The notes under the pieces are model-generated. The model saw only the letters and a program-made list of their open reading frames with translations. It did not search any database and had not been told where the DNA came from. A DNA stretch of 64,000 bases from Murimonas intestini (GTDB lineage Bacteria; Bacillota; Clostridia; Lachnospirales; Lachnospiraceae), in assembly GCA_003148945.1 (NCBI GenBank), contig QGGY01000003.1, positions 1 through 64,000 of the forward strand. Direction: 5' to 3'. Each line of letters opens with the position of its first letter. Position 1 is the first letter of the stretch. Shown piece by piece: positions 53,007 to 62,006 of the stretch. The translations under genes and the position numbers were made by a program.

Positions 53007-54314
53007 ATGAGCGATTTACAAAATGCAATATCAGAAATCACATATATAACTAAAAGATTTCCTAAAAAAGCCTTTGAAGTTATAACAGCCAACCCAAAGG
53101 AAGCGATTCCGTATTTAAGAAGTGCTATTGAGAAGGCGCTTGAGGAGAAAATGGATCTGGAGGATGACTATCAGATTCATTTTTATGCGCTGTTTTTACT
53201 TGGGGAATTTGAGGACAGGGAGTTTTTCCCAAAAATAATGGAGTTTATCTCACTGCCAGGTGAGGTGCTGGAATATCTGATCGGTGATGCAGTGACATCC
53301 GGGCTTAATGACGTAGTTTATCATACATATAATGGGGATTTAGAACTTTTAAAGAGCACAGTCATGAATGATGATGTTGATGAATATGTCCGGTCAGAAG
53401 TGCTGGAAACAATGGGGCAGTTATATTTGGACGGAGAACTGAAAGAGGAAGAGTGGAAAGCATTTATAAAGGAGTATGTACACAGCGGAAAAGAATATAA
53501 TTATCTTTATGATAGTTTAGCTAATGTGATCTGCCGCTGTCATTTTGCAGATATGCTTCCGGAGATTCGCTTTATGGTGGATGAGGGGTTAGTGGATGAA
53601 GCGAGTATGGGTGGATATGAATCATGTGTGGATTATATGTTCACATATAGAGACTATGAGAGCCGTTTCTGCAGTCCGTCGCTGAAGGCGTCTGACAGCC
53701 TGAAGAATTGGGCGATGTTTGAACCTGATTTAGATGAGGCAGGAAATGACAGGGGCAGTATGGATTTAGAAAAGTTAACGAAAGAATTAATGAAGAAGGG
53801 CAGAGAGCAGGCTGTTTCCAGAAAGATAGGGAGAAATGATCCATGTCCCTGCGGCAGCGGAAAAAAGTATAAATACTGCTGTTTGAATAAACCAAAGGAT
53901 TTAATAGATTCCATAGAAAGTGTGCAGGAGCGGAATAAATGCCTGGAGGATTATCCGGAGGTTGGCAAGGAAAAGCAGGAGGGCCGGGTATATTTAGAAG
54001 ATTATTTTGACTCGGAAAGTATAGAAATTGACAAGCTGCTTTATCTGGGGCTGATGAACCGCCCTGGTTTTGTTTGGCAAAGAGACGAGAAGGCAGAGGA
54101 AAACCGCTGCAGGGAATATCTGAAGCTGGCTTATCAAAGATTTACAGATAAGGTGAAGAAAGAAGGTATTAAGACATTTGAGGAATACGATGGAAAATTC
54201 AGTATTCATTATTTTTGCGGGGAGTGGACAGGCCGACTGTTGAGCTTATTACAGAAAAACGGAGAGAGCGCTCTTTATGCAGAAGTGAAAAAATGCAGGA
54301 AAAATATGCTTTAA
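53007..54314 (+). CDS. DUF1186-like protein with a SEC-C zinc motif
   Basis: A 435-residue soluble protein. The first 240 residues are helical repeats resembling DUF1186 (YHTYNGDLELLKS near residue 110). A SEC-C motif follows near 275-292 (NDPCPCGSGKKYKYCC), which binds zinc with CxCx8CC spacing as at the end of SecA. A further 140-residue helical domain follows. SEC-C proteins of this kind have no settled role. The upstream gap is poor in ribosome-site sequence (AAGAGTAGC). It has its own promoter, so it is probably not part of hipBA. Confidence 0.7.
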   Translation: MSDLQNAISEITYITKRFPKKAFEVITANPKEAIPYLRSAIEKALEEKMDLEDDYQIHFYALFLLGEFEDREFFPKIMEFISLPGEVLEYLIGDAVTSGLNDVVYHTYNGDLELLKSTVMNDDVDEYVRSEVLETMGQLYLDGELKEEEWKAFIKEYVHSGKEYNYLYDSLANVICRCHFADMLPEIRFMVDEGLVDEASMGGYESCVDYMFTYRDYESRFCSPSLKASDSLKNWAMFEPDLDEAGNDRGSMDLEKLTKELMKKGREQAVSRKIGRNDPCPCGSGKKYKYCCLNKPKDLIDSIESVQERNKCLEDYPEVGKEKQEGRVYLEDYFDSESIEIDKLLYLGLMNRPGFVWQRDEKAEENRCREYLKLAYQRFTDKVKKEGIKTFEEYDGKFSIHYFCGEWTGRLLSLLQKNGESALYAEVKKCRKNML

Positions 54315-54394
54315 TGCCGGTATGAGAACATGATGCGTCAGTGGCAGCGGACTCAGCGCAACCCGGCCGGAATACCAGGAAAGGCGGTACAGAA

Positions 54395-54931
54395 GTGGAT
54401 TTATACCAGATTATGATTTCCCACAACCGGGCTTGGACGATCCGGGAAATGATTTGCTTTTCTGTAATCTTTGTGATCGCCGCATATATATCGCTTCGTC
54501 TGGTCCGTAAGCAGAAGATCGTGGTTTCACAGGCTGCTGCAGGGCTGCTCCTGCTTCTTTTTCTGGGGATTGTATTTGGGTCAACGGTATTTACAAGGGA
54601 GCCGGGGCTGCATCATAAATATGAGCTGGAGCTGTTCTGGTCATGGAAGGCTGTTTATCATGGGAACAGGGAACTGCTGACTGAAAATCTCCTGAATATG
54701 GTATTGCTTCTGCCCGCAGGGCTGCTGCTTCCTGTAATTGTGAGGCGCAGGCTGGCGTGGTGGAAGGGGCTGCTGGCAGGTATGCTGGTCTCTTTCGTGA
54801 TTGAAATATGCCAGCTTGTCTTTTGCCGCGGCCTGTTTGAGTGGGACGATATAATTCACAATGGGATCGGGTGCATGATGGGATGTGTGATAAGCGGATG
54901 GCTTATGAAACGGAGATTTCATTCCGCCTGA
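54395..54931 (+). CDS. VanZ family membrane protein
   Basis: A 178-residue protein with about four or five helices and the VanZ signatures ENLLNMVLLLPAG, FVIEICQLVF and the FEWDDIIHNGIGCMMG motif. VanZ proteins are linked to glycopeptide tolerance in some strains, but most have unknown roles. GTG 54395 after AAGGCGG is preferred; ATG 54413 is possible. It resembles the VanZ half of the fusion at 25165 in layout. Confidence 0.8.
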   Translation: MDLYQIMISHNRAWTIREMICFSVIFVIAAYISLRLVRKQKIVVSQAAAGLLLLLFLGIVFGSTVFTREPGLHHKYELELFWSWKAVYHGNRELLTENLLNMVLLLPAGLLLPVIVRRRLAWWKGLLAGMLVSFVIEICQLVFCRGLFEWDDIIHNGIGCMMGCVISGWLMKRRFHSA

Positions 54932-54998
54932 CAGCCCGCAGGATCCGCAAAATATGTCACAGGATTTTAGTTAAAAGCAATAATTTGTCAATTTGGCG

Positions 54999-55039
54999 AA
55001 AAAGAGGCAGATTCCTGACGGAATATGTCTCTTTTTTTT
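54999..55039 (+). terminator. Terminator after the VanZ gene
   Basis: AAAGAG-CA-ATTCC pairs with GGAAT-TG-CTCTTT around TGAC, followed by a run of eight T. Confidence 0.85.
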
Positions 55040-55040
55040 G

Positions 55041-55069
55041 TTGCAATCGTTGAAAACAGCGGTTATACT
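55041..55069 (+). promoter_or_regulatory. Promoter of the apt-rel operon
   Basis: TTGCAA, 17 bases, TATACT, immediately after the terminator and about 58 bases before apt. Confidence 0.65.
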
Positions 55070-55126
55070 ATATGAGTGAGAAAGTACCCTGCGGGGTTTT
55101 TTATTGAATTTACAGGACAGGTGGAT

Positions 55127-55654
55127 ATGATGAAGAAGATAGAGGATTATGTATTAAGCATTCCTGATTTTCCGGAACCGGGGATAATTTTCAGGGATAT
55201 TACAAGTGTGCTGCAGGATCCTGACGGACTGCATCTTGCTATTGATTCTATGCAGCAGCTTATAGGGGAGACAGAATTTGATGTTGTGGTTGGGACAGAA
55301 TCAAGAGGATTCATGTTCGGTATGCCTCTTGCATATAACCTGCATAAAAGCTTTGTTCCTGTCAGGAAAAAAGGGAAGCTGCCCAGGGAGACTGTCTCCA
55401 TGAGCTATGACCTGGAATACGGCAGTGCAGAGATCGAGATGCACAGTGATTCCATCCGGCCGGGACAGAGGGTAGTGCTCGTAGATGACCTGATCGCCAC
55501 AGGCGGTACAGTGGAAGCCAGCATCAAGCTGGTGGAAGAGATGGGCGGACAGGTTGTTAAAGTGTTATTTTTGATGGAACTGGCAGGCCTGAATGGCAGA
55601 GAGAAGCTAAAGGGCTATGATGTGGCTTCCGTTATCTGCTATGAAGGCAAATAA
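55127..55654 (+). CDS. apt: Adenine phosphoribosyltransferase
   Basis: A 175-residue enzyme making AMP from adenine and PRPP. The sequence shows the Apt N-terminus IPDFPEPGIIFRDITSVLQ, the TESRGFMFG hood loop and the PRPP-binding motif VVLVDDLIATGGT near residue 120. ATG 55127 or the adjacent ATG 55130 follows AGGTGG; the frame opens earlier at 55076 without support. It leads a conserved Clostridia gene run with rel next. Confidence 0.95.
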   Translation: MMKKIEDYVLSIPDFPEPGIIFRDITSVLQDPDGLHLAIDSMQQLIGETEFDVVVGTESRGFMFGMPLAYNLHKSFVPVRKKGKLPRETVSMSYDLEYGSAEIEMHSDSIRPGQRVVLVDDLIATGGTVEASIKLVEEMGGQVVKVLFLMELAGLNGREKLKGYDVASVICYEGK

Positions 55655-55677
55655 TAGATAGAAGATGGTGATGTGTA

Positions 55678-57975
55678 ATGGCGATGGATGAAAAGACTAA
55701 GAAAGATAAGCTGGAAGAGATAAAGAAGGCAGATGCCAGTATAAAAAGCATGGAAGACTTCACCAGCCCTGAATTATTGTATCAGGAGCTGATAGCCAGT
55801 GTGAAGAGGTATCATCCTTCCACGGATATTTCTATGATTGAAAAGGCATACAAGATCGCGTCAGATGCCCATCAGGGGCAGTGCCGCAAATCAGGGGAGC
55901 CTTATATTATCCATCCGCTGTGTGTCGGAATCATCCTGGCGGATCTGGAGCTTGACAAGGAAACGATCGTGGCCGGACTCCTTCATGATGTGGTGGAGGA
56001 TACTGTCATGACCGCGGAGGAGATCAGGCAGGAATTCAGCGATGAGGTTGAACTTCTTGTAGACGGTGTCACAAAGCTGGGCCAGCTGTCCTACTCTGCC
56101 GATAAGGTAGAGGTCCAGGCAGAAAATCTGAGGAAGATGTTTCTGGCCATGGCAAAGGATATCAGGGTCATCCTTATAAAGCTTGCAGACCGCCTGCACA
56201 ATATGCGGACGCTGAAATACATGAGGCCTGAGAAACAGCGTGAGAAGGCAAGGGAGACCATGGACATCTATGCCCCTATTGCACAGAGGCTTGGTATCTC
56301 CAAGATCAAGGTAGAGCTGGATGACCTTTCCCTGAAATATCTGGAGCCGGAGGTCTATTATGACCTGGTGGAGAAGATAGCGCTCAGGAAAAAGGACAGG
56401 GAAGATTTTGTACAGAATATAGTGGAAGAAGTCAGTTTCCACATAGAGGCGGCCGGGATCAAGGCTGAGGTGGACGGGCGCGTTAAGCATTTCTTCAGCA
56501 TCTACAAGAAGATGGTCAACCAGGAGAAGACACTGGATCAGATATATGATCTCTTTGCAGTCAGGATCATCGTGGATACTGTCAAGGACTGCTATGCCGC
56601 CCTCGGTGTCATCCATGAGATGTATAAGCCTATCCCGGGACGTTTTAAAGACTATATCGCCATGCCAAAGCCGAATATGTACCAGTCCCTTCACACTACA
56701 CTGATCGGCCCCACAGGGCAGCCCTTTGAGATACAGATACGTACTTTTGAGATGCACAGGACAGCGGAATATGGTATTGCCGCTCACTGGAAATATAAAG
56801 AGGCATCTGACGGAAAGAAGAACGGCAGCAGCCAGGAGGAAGAGAAGCTAAGCTGGCTCAGGCAGATCCTGGAATGGCAGAGGGACATGTCTGACAATAA
56901 GGAATTCATGAGCCTCTTAAAGAGCGATCTGGATCTCTTTGCCGAGAATGTCTACTGCTTTACTCCTGCAGGTGATGTAAAGAACCTGCCCAATGGTTCC
57001 ACACCTATTGATTTTGCGTACAGCATCCACAGCGCCGTGGGCAATAAGATGGTGGGGGCCAGGGTGAACGGCAAGCTGGTGAACATCGACTATGTGATCC
57101 AGAACGGGGACAGGATCGAGATCATCACGTCCCAGAATTCAAAAGGCCCGAGCCGTGACTGGCTGAAGATCGTCAAGAGCACCCAGGCCAAGAATAAGAT
57201 CAACCAGTGGTTTAAGAATGAACTGAAAGAGGATAATATAGTAAAGGGCAAGGATATGCTCATGCAGTACTGCAAGATGAAATCCATTGTCCTGAGCGAT
57301 CTGACAAAGCCGCCCTATATGGAGAGCATCATGCGCAAATACGGGTTCCGCGACTGGGAATCTGTGCTGGCAGCTATTGGCCACGGCGGGCTGAAGGAAG
57401 GCCAGGTGGTCAACCGCCTGCTGGAAGAGCGGGAGAAGCAGCATAAGAAGGAACTGACAGATGAAAATATCATTGAGGCGGCTGAATCCCGGGAAAAAGT
57501 CAAGATAGCCAAGACAAAAGGCGGCATTGTGGTTAAGGGCATCCATGACGTAGCGGTGCGTTTTTCCAAGTGCTGCAGCCCTGTGCCAGGTGATGAGATC
57601 GTGGGATTTGTCACGCGGGGGCGCGGTGTATCGATACACAGGACTGACTGCGTGAATGTCATAAACCTGACAGAGGAAGACAGGGTCAGACTGATCGATG
57701 CTGAATGGCAGCAGCCTGAGAAGGGCGGCCGTGAGCTTTATATGGCAGAGATCAAGGTCTATGCAAATAACAGGACAGGGCTTCTGGTGGATATATCCAA
57801 GATCCTCACAGAGCGCAAGATTGATGTGTCAAGTATGAATTCCAGGACCAGCAAACAGGGAACGGCAACAATAGCGCTTTCCTTTGATGTGCCAAGCAAG
57901 GAAGAACTGAACCGTCTGATCGAGAAGATCAGACAGGTGGAGAGCGTGCTCGATATAGAGAGGACGACTGGCTGA
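55678..57975 (+). CDS. rel: Bifunctional (p)ppGpp synthetase/hydrolase (Rel/Spo)
   Basis: A 765-residue stringent-response enzyme with all expected domains: an HD hydrolase (GQCRKSGEPYIIHPL and LLHDVVEDT, residues about 60-200), a synthetase (KDCYAALGVIHEMYKPIPGR and YQSLHTTL, about 240-370), a TGS domain (VYCFTPAGDVKNLPNG, near 422) and a C-terminal zinc-finger/ACT region (CCSPVPGDEIVG then AEIKVYANNRTGLLVDISKIL). Both catalytic halves look intact. It is 23 bases from apt, a common pairing in Firmicutes that links purine salvage with alarmone control. Confidence 0.96.
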   Translation: MAMDEKTKKDKLEEIKKADASIKSMEDFTSPELLYQELIASVKRYHPSTDISMIEKAYKIASDAHQGQCRKSGEPYIIHPLCVGIILADLELDKETIVAGLLHDVVEDTVMTAEEIRQEFSDEVELLVDGVTKLGQLSYSADKVEVQAENLRKMFLAMAKDIRVILIKLADRLHNMRTLKYMRPEKQREKARETMDIYAPIAQRLGISKIKVELDDLSLKYLEPEVYYDLVEKIALRKKDREDFVQNIVEEVSFHIEAAGIKAEVDGRVKHFFSIYKKMVNQEKTLDQIYDLFAVRIIVDTVKDCYAALGVIHEMYKPIPGRFKDYIAMPKPNMYQSLHTTLIGPTGQPFEIQIRTFEMHRTAEYGIAAHWKYKEASDGKKNGSSQEEEKLSWLRQILEWQRDMSDNKEFMSLLKSDLDLFAENVYCFTPAGDVKNLPNGSTPIDFAYSIHSAVGNKMVGARVNGKLVNIDYVIQNGDRIEIITSQNSKGPSRDWLKIVKSTQAKNKINQWFKNELKEDNIVKGKDMLMQYCKMKSIVLSDLTKPPYMESIMRKYGFRDWESVLAAIGHGGLKEGQVVNRLLEEREKQHKKELTDENIIEAAESREKVKIAKTKGGIVVKGIHDVAVRFSKCCSPVPGDEIVGFVTRGRGVSIHRTDCVNVINLTEEDRVRLIDAEWQQPEKGGRELYMAEIKVYANNRTGLLVDISKILTERKIDVSSMNSRTSKQGTATIALSFDVPSKEELNRLIEKIRQVESVLDIERTTG

Positions 57976-57987
57976 TAGGAGATAGAT

Positions 57988-58617
57988 ATGGGAAAACTTC
58001 ACGTAGAACGTTTGATACTGGGAGATATGCGGACGAACTGCTATCTGGCAGTGAATGAAGAGACAAAGGAAGCGCTGATCATAGATCCGGCTGACAATGC
58101 GGAGGGGATAACGTTAAAGCTGAAAAGCCTGCAGGCTGTGCCTGTGGCTGTCCTTCTCACCCATGGCCATTTTGACCATATAGGTGCGGCGGAGGAATTA
58201 AGAAAAAGCTTCGGGATACCTGTAGCAGCCATGGAGGCTGAGGAAGAGGTCCTGACAGACGCGTCCAAGAACCTGACGGGATATTTCGGGACACCATATG
58301 GGATAAAGGCTGACAGGTATATCAGGGATAAGGAGCAGCTGTCATACGCCGGTTTCAGCATCCGGGCACTGCATACGCCGGGGCATACATCAGGCGGGGC
58401 CTGCTACTACATTCCTGAGGAGAAAGTACTTTTTTCAGGCGACACACTTTTCTGTGAGAGCATCGGAAGGACTGATTTCCCCACGGGAAGCGCAGCTGTA
58501 CTGAGACAGTCCGTGAGAGGGCTTCTGGAAGAACTGCCTGAGGATGTGGCTGTATATCCGGGACATGAGATGCCCACTGACATTGGCCATGAAAAGCAGT
58601 ATAATCCTTTTGCATGA
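57988..58617 (+). CDS. Metallo-beta-lactamase-fold hydrolase (glyoxalase II-like)
   Basis: A 209-residue protein with the zinc motif THGHFDHIG near residue 54, then HTPGHTSGGACYY near 133, SGDTLFCESIGRTDFP near 151 and PGHEMPT near 192. It resembles glyoxalase II/persulfide-type hydrolases of Firmicutes; the substrate is unknown. It follows rel by 13 bases with AGGAGAT as ribosome site. Confidence 0.9.
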   Translation: MGKLHVERLILGDMRTNCYLAVNEETKEALIIDPADNAEGITLKLKSLQAVPVAVLLTHGHFDHIGAAEELRKSFGIPVAAMEAEEEVLTDASKNLTGYFGTPYGIKADRYIRDKEQLSYAGFSIRALHTPGHTSGGACYYIPEEKVLFSGDTLFCESIGRTDFPTGSAAVLRQSVRGLLEELPEDVAVYPGHEMPTDIGHEKQYNPFA

Positions 58618-58630
58618 CATGGGAGAAAAG

Positions 58631-60130
58631 ATGATAGAAGTACATCAGAATAAAAATGATTTTGAATATGATATCCACTCTCTGGTGAGGGCTTTTTATC
58701 CGGGGGTGGATGTAACTGTCTCCTGCCCGGAAGAGAATGCAGGCCAAAAGGCTGCCGGAGAAGAGGATCAGGAGGAATGCATCCTCAGGATAATGATAAC
58801 TTATGGGGATAATGAAATCTCCATATACCTGGAAGAACCTTACGGAGATCATCAGGAAAGCTCCGGTAAAGATGCGGCCCGGAAGGGAAACATTGCACTG
58901 GGGCAGGACTTTGACAGGGCGGAGACAAAAAATGCGCTCAAGCAGCTCCTGTATGACCTGCTGAGCGCATATACAGGGCAGAAGCTGCCATGGGGGAACC
59001 TGACAGGCATAAGGCCTACGAAAATTCCTATGGGACTGCTGGAGAAGGGCTGGAAGAACACTGAGATTGCCGCATATATGAGGGATAAGTACCGCTGCAG
59101 CAGTGAAAAGGCAGCTCTTGGCATTATGATCGCCAACAGGGAGAGGCATCTTTTGAAGGAATTTGACTATGCCAGGGGCTACAGCCTCTATGTGGGGATC
59201 CCTTTCTGCCCAAGCATCTGCCTTTACTGTTCCTTTAGCTCCAGTCCGATTTCTGTCTGGAAGGACAGGGTGGATGAATATCTGGATGCCCTGGAGAAGG
59301 AGATCGTCTATGGCGGAGGGGCATACAGGGATAAGATACTGGATACAGTTTATATAGGGGGCGGGACGCCCACTACCCTAGAGCCTTACCAGATGGACAG
59401 GCTTCTGACGCTTCTGGAGCAGAATTTTGATTACAGCCATGTAAAGGAATTTACAGTAGAGGCGGGAAGGCCTGACAGCATTACGAAAGAAAAGCTGGAG
59501 GTGCTTAAGGAACACGGTATTTCGAGGATTTCCATCAATCCCCAGACTATGAACCAGAAGACGCTGGATCTGATAGGCAGGAAGCACACCGTCCGGGAGA
59601 CGGCTGATGCATTCCGTCTTGCCAGGGAACTGGGCTTTGATAATATAAATATGGACCTGATCGTAGGGCTTCCCGGCGAGGAGAAGCCGGAGGTGGAGCA
59701 TACCATGCAGGAAGTTATGGCCATGGGGCCTGACAGCATCACTGTCCATTCGCTGGCGGTTAAGAGGGCAGCCAGGCTGAGTATGTTTAAGGATGAGTAT
59801 AAAGAGCTGACATTTACCAATAATTTGGAAATCATGGATATGACTTCAAGATATGCGGCCCTGGGCGGGCTGTCACCATATTACCTGTACAGGCAGAAGA
59901 ATATGGCGGGAAATCTGGAGAACGTAGGCTATGCCAGGACAGGCAAGGCAGGGCTCTACAATATCCTGATGATGGAGGAAAAGCAGAGCATCCTGGCTCT
60001 GGGCGCCGGGGCCTCCACAAAGATCGTCTACCCTGACGGAAGGATAGAGCGTGTGGAAAATGTGAAGGATATTAAAAACTATGTGGAACGCATTGATGAA
60101 ATGATAGACAGAAAGAGGAGCAGGCTATGA
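58631..60130 (+). CDS. hemZ: Coproporphyrinogen dehydrogenase HemZ (radical SAM)
   Basis: A 499-residue radical SAM enzyme. The cluster motif is CPSICLYC near residue 196, in YVGIPFCPSICLYCSFSS, followed by the GGGTPTTL SAM-binding segment near 242 and the DLIVGLPGE strand. The N-terminal 180 residues are the HemZ-specific extension. HemZ-type proteins are annotated as oxygen-independent coproporphyrinogen oxidases, but their true role in anaerobes without full heme synthesis is unsettled. ATG 58631 after GGGAG is preferred. It overlaps the next gene by four bases. Confidence 0.88.
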   Translation: MIEVHQNKNDFEYDIHSLVRAFYPGVDVTVSCPEENAGQKAAGEEDQEECILRIMITYGDNEISIYLEEPYGDHQESSGKDAARKGNIALGQDFDRAETKNALKQLLYDLLSAYTGQKLPWGNLTGIRPTKIPMGLLEKGWKNTEIAAYMRDKYRCSSEKAALGIMIANRERHLLKEFDYARGYSLYVGIPFCPSICLYCSFSSSPISVWKDRVDEYLDALEKEIVYGGGAYRDKILDTVYIGGGTPTTLEPYQMDRLLTLLEQNFDYSHVKEFTVEAGRPDSITKEKLEVLKEHGISRISINPQTMNQKTLDLIGRKHTVRETADAFRLARELGFDNINMDLIVGLPGEEKPEVEHTMQEVMAMGPDSITVHSLAVKRAARLSMFKDEYKELTFTNNLEIMDMTSRYAALGGLSPYYLYRQKNMAGNLENVGYARTGKAGLYNILMMEEKQSILALGAGASTKIVYPDGRIERVENVKDIKNYVERIDEMIDRKRSRL

Positions 60131-60738
60131 AGCAGTACCGTATCATACAATTTGATATGGCAAAGGAACTGGCCCATGGGATGTGCGTCAGCAATCTGGC
60201 ATATCTGACAGGCAGGGAGCTGGGCATGGATGAGGACGACTGCTATCAGCTTGCCATGGCGGGCATGGTGCACGACGTGGGGAAGCTGGAGCTGGAAAAG
60301 TACATCTATGGAAGAGGGGAGGATACCCTGACCATAGAGGAAATGAAATACGTAAGGTCCCATTCAGGGCTCAGCTATGCCATCCTTAATGAGCAGGGAG
60401 GTTATTCCCAGTTCGTCCTGGACAGCGTCCTCTATCATCATGAGAATTACGACGGGACAGGATACCCTTCCAATCTGGTGGGGGAGGATATCCCGCTGGG
60501 CGCCAGGATCATCAGGGTGTGCGACGTGTTCGCTGCACTCATCTCTGACAGGCCGTACAGAAAGTCATTTGATATGGATACAGCAGTAGAGCTGATGATC
60601 GAAGAAGTAAAAAATTTTGATATGAAAATATTTTTGGCATTTATGCGGCTCCTCCACGAGGATGGGATAGAGGAGACGGCGGACGCCAAGGTCTATGAAG
60701 AAATATTCGGTATAACAGCAGAGGAGGAGAAAGAATGA
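60127..60738 (+). CDS. HD-GYP-type phosphohydrolase
   Basis: A 203-residue protein consisting of a single HD-GYP-type domain: MVHDVGKLE near residue 48, then HSGLSYAIL, YHHENYDGTGYP near 103 and VCDVFAALISDRPYR near 131. These are the metal ligands and the GYP signature of cyclic-di-GMP phosphodiesterases. No sensor domain is attached. It overlaps both hemZ and hisS by four bases, so it is embedded in the operon. Its substrate could be c-di-GMP or another cyclic nucleotide. Confidence 0.85.
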   Translation: MKQYRIIQFDMAKELAHGMCVSNLAYLTGRELGMDEDDCYQLAMAGMVHDVGKLELEKYIYGRGEDTLTIEEMKYVRSHSGLSYAILNEQGGYSQFVLDSVLYHHENYDGTGYPSNLVGEDIPLGARIIRVCDVFAALISDRPYRKSFDMDTAVELMIEEVKNFDMKIFLAFMRLLHEDGIEETADAKVYEEIFGITAEEEKE

Positions 60739-61982
60739 GTCTGAAAAAAAAGCCGGTCACCGGCATGAAGGATATTACACCGAGGGAGATGGAGATCAGG
60801 GATTATGTGATACGCCTGATCAAGGACACATACAGTACTTTTGGTTTCCAGTCAATTGAGACTCCGTGTGTGGAGCACATAGAAAATCTGTCCAGCAAGC
60901 AGGGCGGGGAAAATGAGAAGCTGATTTTTAAAATCCTGAAGAGAGGCGAGAAGCTGAAGCTGGAGGGTGCATCAGGAGAACAGGATCTTGTAGACGGAGG
61001 GCTCCGCTATGACCTGACAGTCCCCCTTTCCAGATATTATTCTAATAATGCAAATGATTTGCCGTCCCCATTCAAAGCGCTTCAGATGGGGAATGTGTGG
61101 AGGGCCGACAGGCCTCAGAGAGGGCGCTACCGCCAGTTTATGCAGTGTGACATAGATATTCTGGGCGAGCCTTCCATCCTGGCGGAGATAGAGCTGATCC
61201 TGGCTACTTCCACACTTGTGGGAAAGCTGGATTTTGAGAATTTTACCATCCGCATCAATGACAGGAAAATCTTAAAAGCCATGGCAGCTTACAGCGGGTT
61301 TGCCCCGGAGAGCTACGACCTTGTCTTTATCATCCTGGATAAGATGGACAAGATCGGCATTGACGGTGTGGCAGAGGAACTTGTAAAGGAAGGCTTCCCC
61401 CAGGAAAATGTAGATAAGTATCTGGGGCTCTTTAAGGAGATCACAAATGACCTGAATGGCGTGCGTTTCCTGAAGGAGAAGCTCTCAGGGGTTCTGGAGG
61501 AGGAATGTGCATCCGGGCTGGAGACGATCATTTCCAGTGTGGAGGCAGTTAAGACAGCCAATTTCCAGATAGTGTTTGACCCCACACTTGTGCGCGGCAT
61601 GTCTTATTACACAGGGCCTATATTTGAGATAAGCATCGACGGGTTTGCCGGCAGCGTGGGCGGCGGCGGACGCTATGATGAGATGATAGGCAAATTCACA
61701 GGGCAGCAGACATGTGCCTGCGGCTTTTCTATAGGCTTTGAGCGGATCGTTATGCTTCTGCTTGAAAAAGATTACCAGATACCAAAGACAGGCGGAAAGA
61801 AGGCATTTCTCATAGAGAAGGGGATGCCTGCTGACAAGCTGCTGGAGGTGTTCCAAAAAGCGGCGGAGGAGAGAGCACTGGGCAGCACAGTGAACGTGGC
61901 AGTGATGAAGAAAAATAAAAAGTTCCAGAAGGATCAGCTGACAGCAGAAGGCTATGAGGAGATCCGGGAATTCTTTAAATGA
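60735..61982 (+). CDS. hisS: Histidyl-tRNA synthetase
   Basis: A 415-residue class II synthetase. Motifs: GGLRYDLTVPLSRYY near 88, MGNVWRADRPQRGRYRQFMQ (motif 2) near 118, LVRGMSYYTGPIFE near 280 and GGGRYDEMIG near 305 with a later GFSIGFERI (motif 3). The C-terminal anticodon-binding part is short (about 75 residues) and diverged from the common type. It overlaps the HD-GYP gene by ATGA. No T-box leader lies upstream, as expected inside an operon. Confidence 0.94.
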   Translation: MSLKKKPVTGMKDITPREMEIRDYVIRLIKDTYSTFGFQSIETPCVEHIENLSSKQGGENEKLIFKILKRGEKLKLEGASGEQDLVDGGLRYDLTVPLSRYYSNNANDLPSPFKALQMGNVWRADRPQRGRYRQFMQCDIDILGEPSILAEIELILATSTLVGKLDFENFTIRINDRKILKAMAAYSGFAPESYDLVFIILDKMDKIGIDGVAEELVKEGFPQENVDKYLGLFKEITNDLNGVRFLKEKLSGVLEEECASGLETIISSVEAVKTANFQIVFDPTLVRGMSYYTGPIFEISIDGFAGSVGGGGRYDEMIGKFTGQQTCACGFSIGFERIVMLLLEKDYQIPKTGGKKAFLIEKGMPADKLLEVFQKAAEERALGSTVNVAVMKKNKKFQKDQLTAEGYEEIREFFK

Positions 61983-62006
61983 ACAGGAAAAGAGGAGAAA
62001 AGTAAA

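Noticed and set aside
55891-56787. 298-residue open frame on the minus strand
   Set aside because: Shadow of rel with no recognisable domain.
60735-62006. Possible T-box leader for hisS or aspS
   Set aside because: The genes overlap or lie 25 bases apart; there is no room for a T-box.
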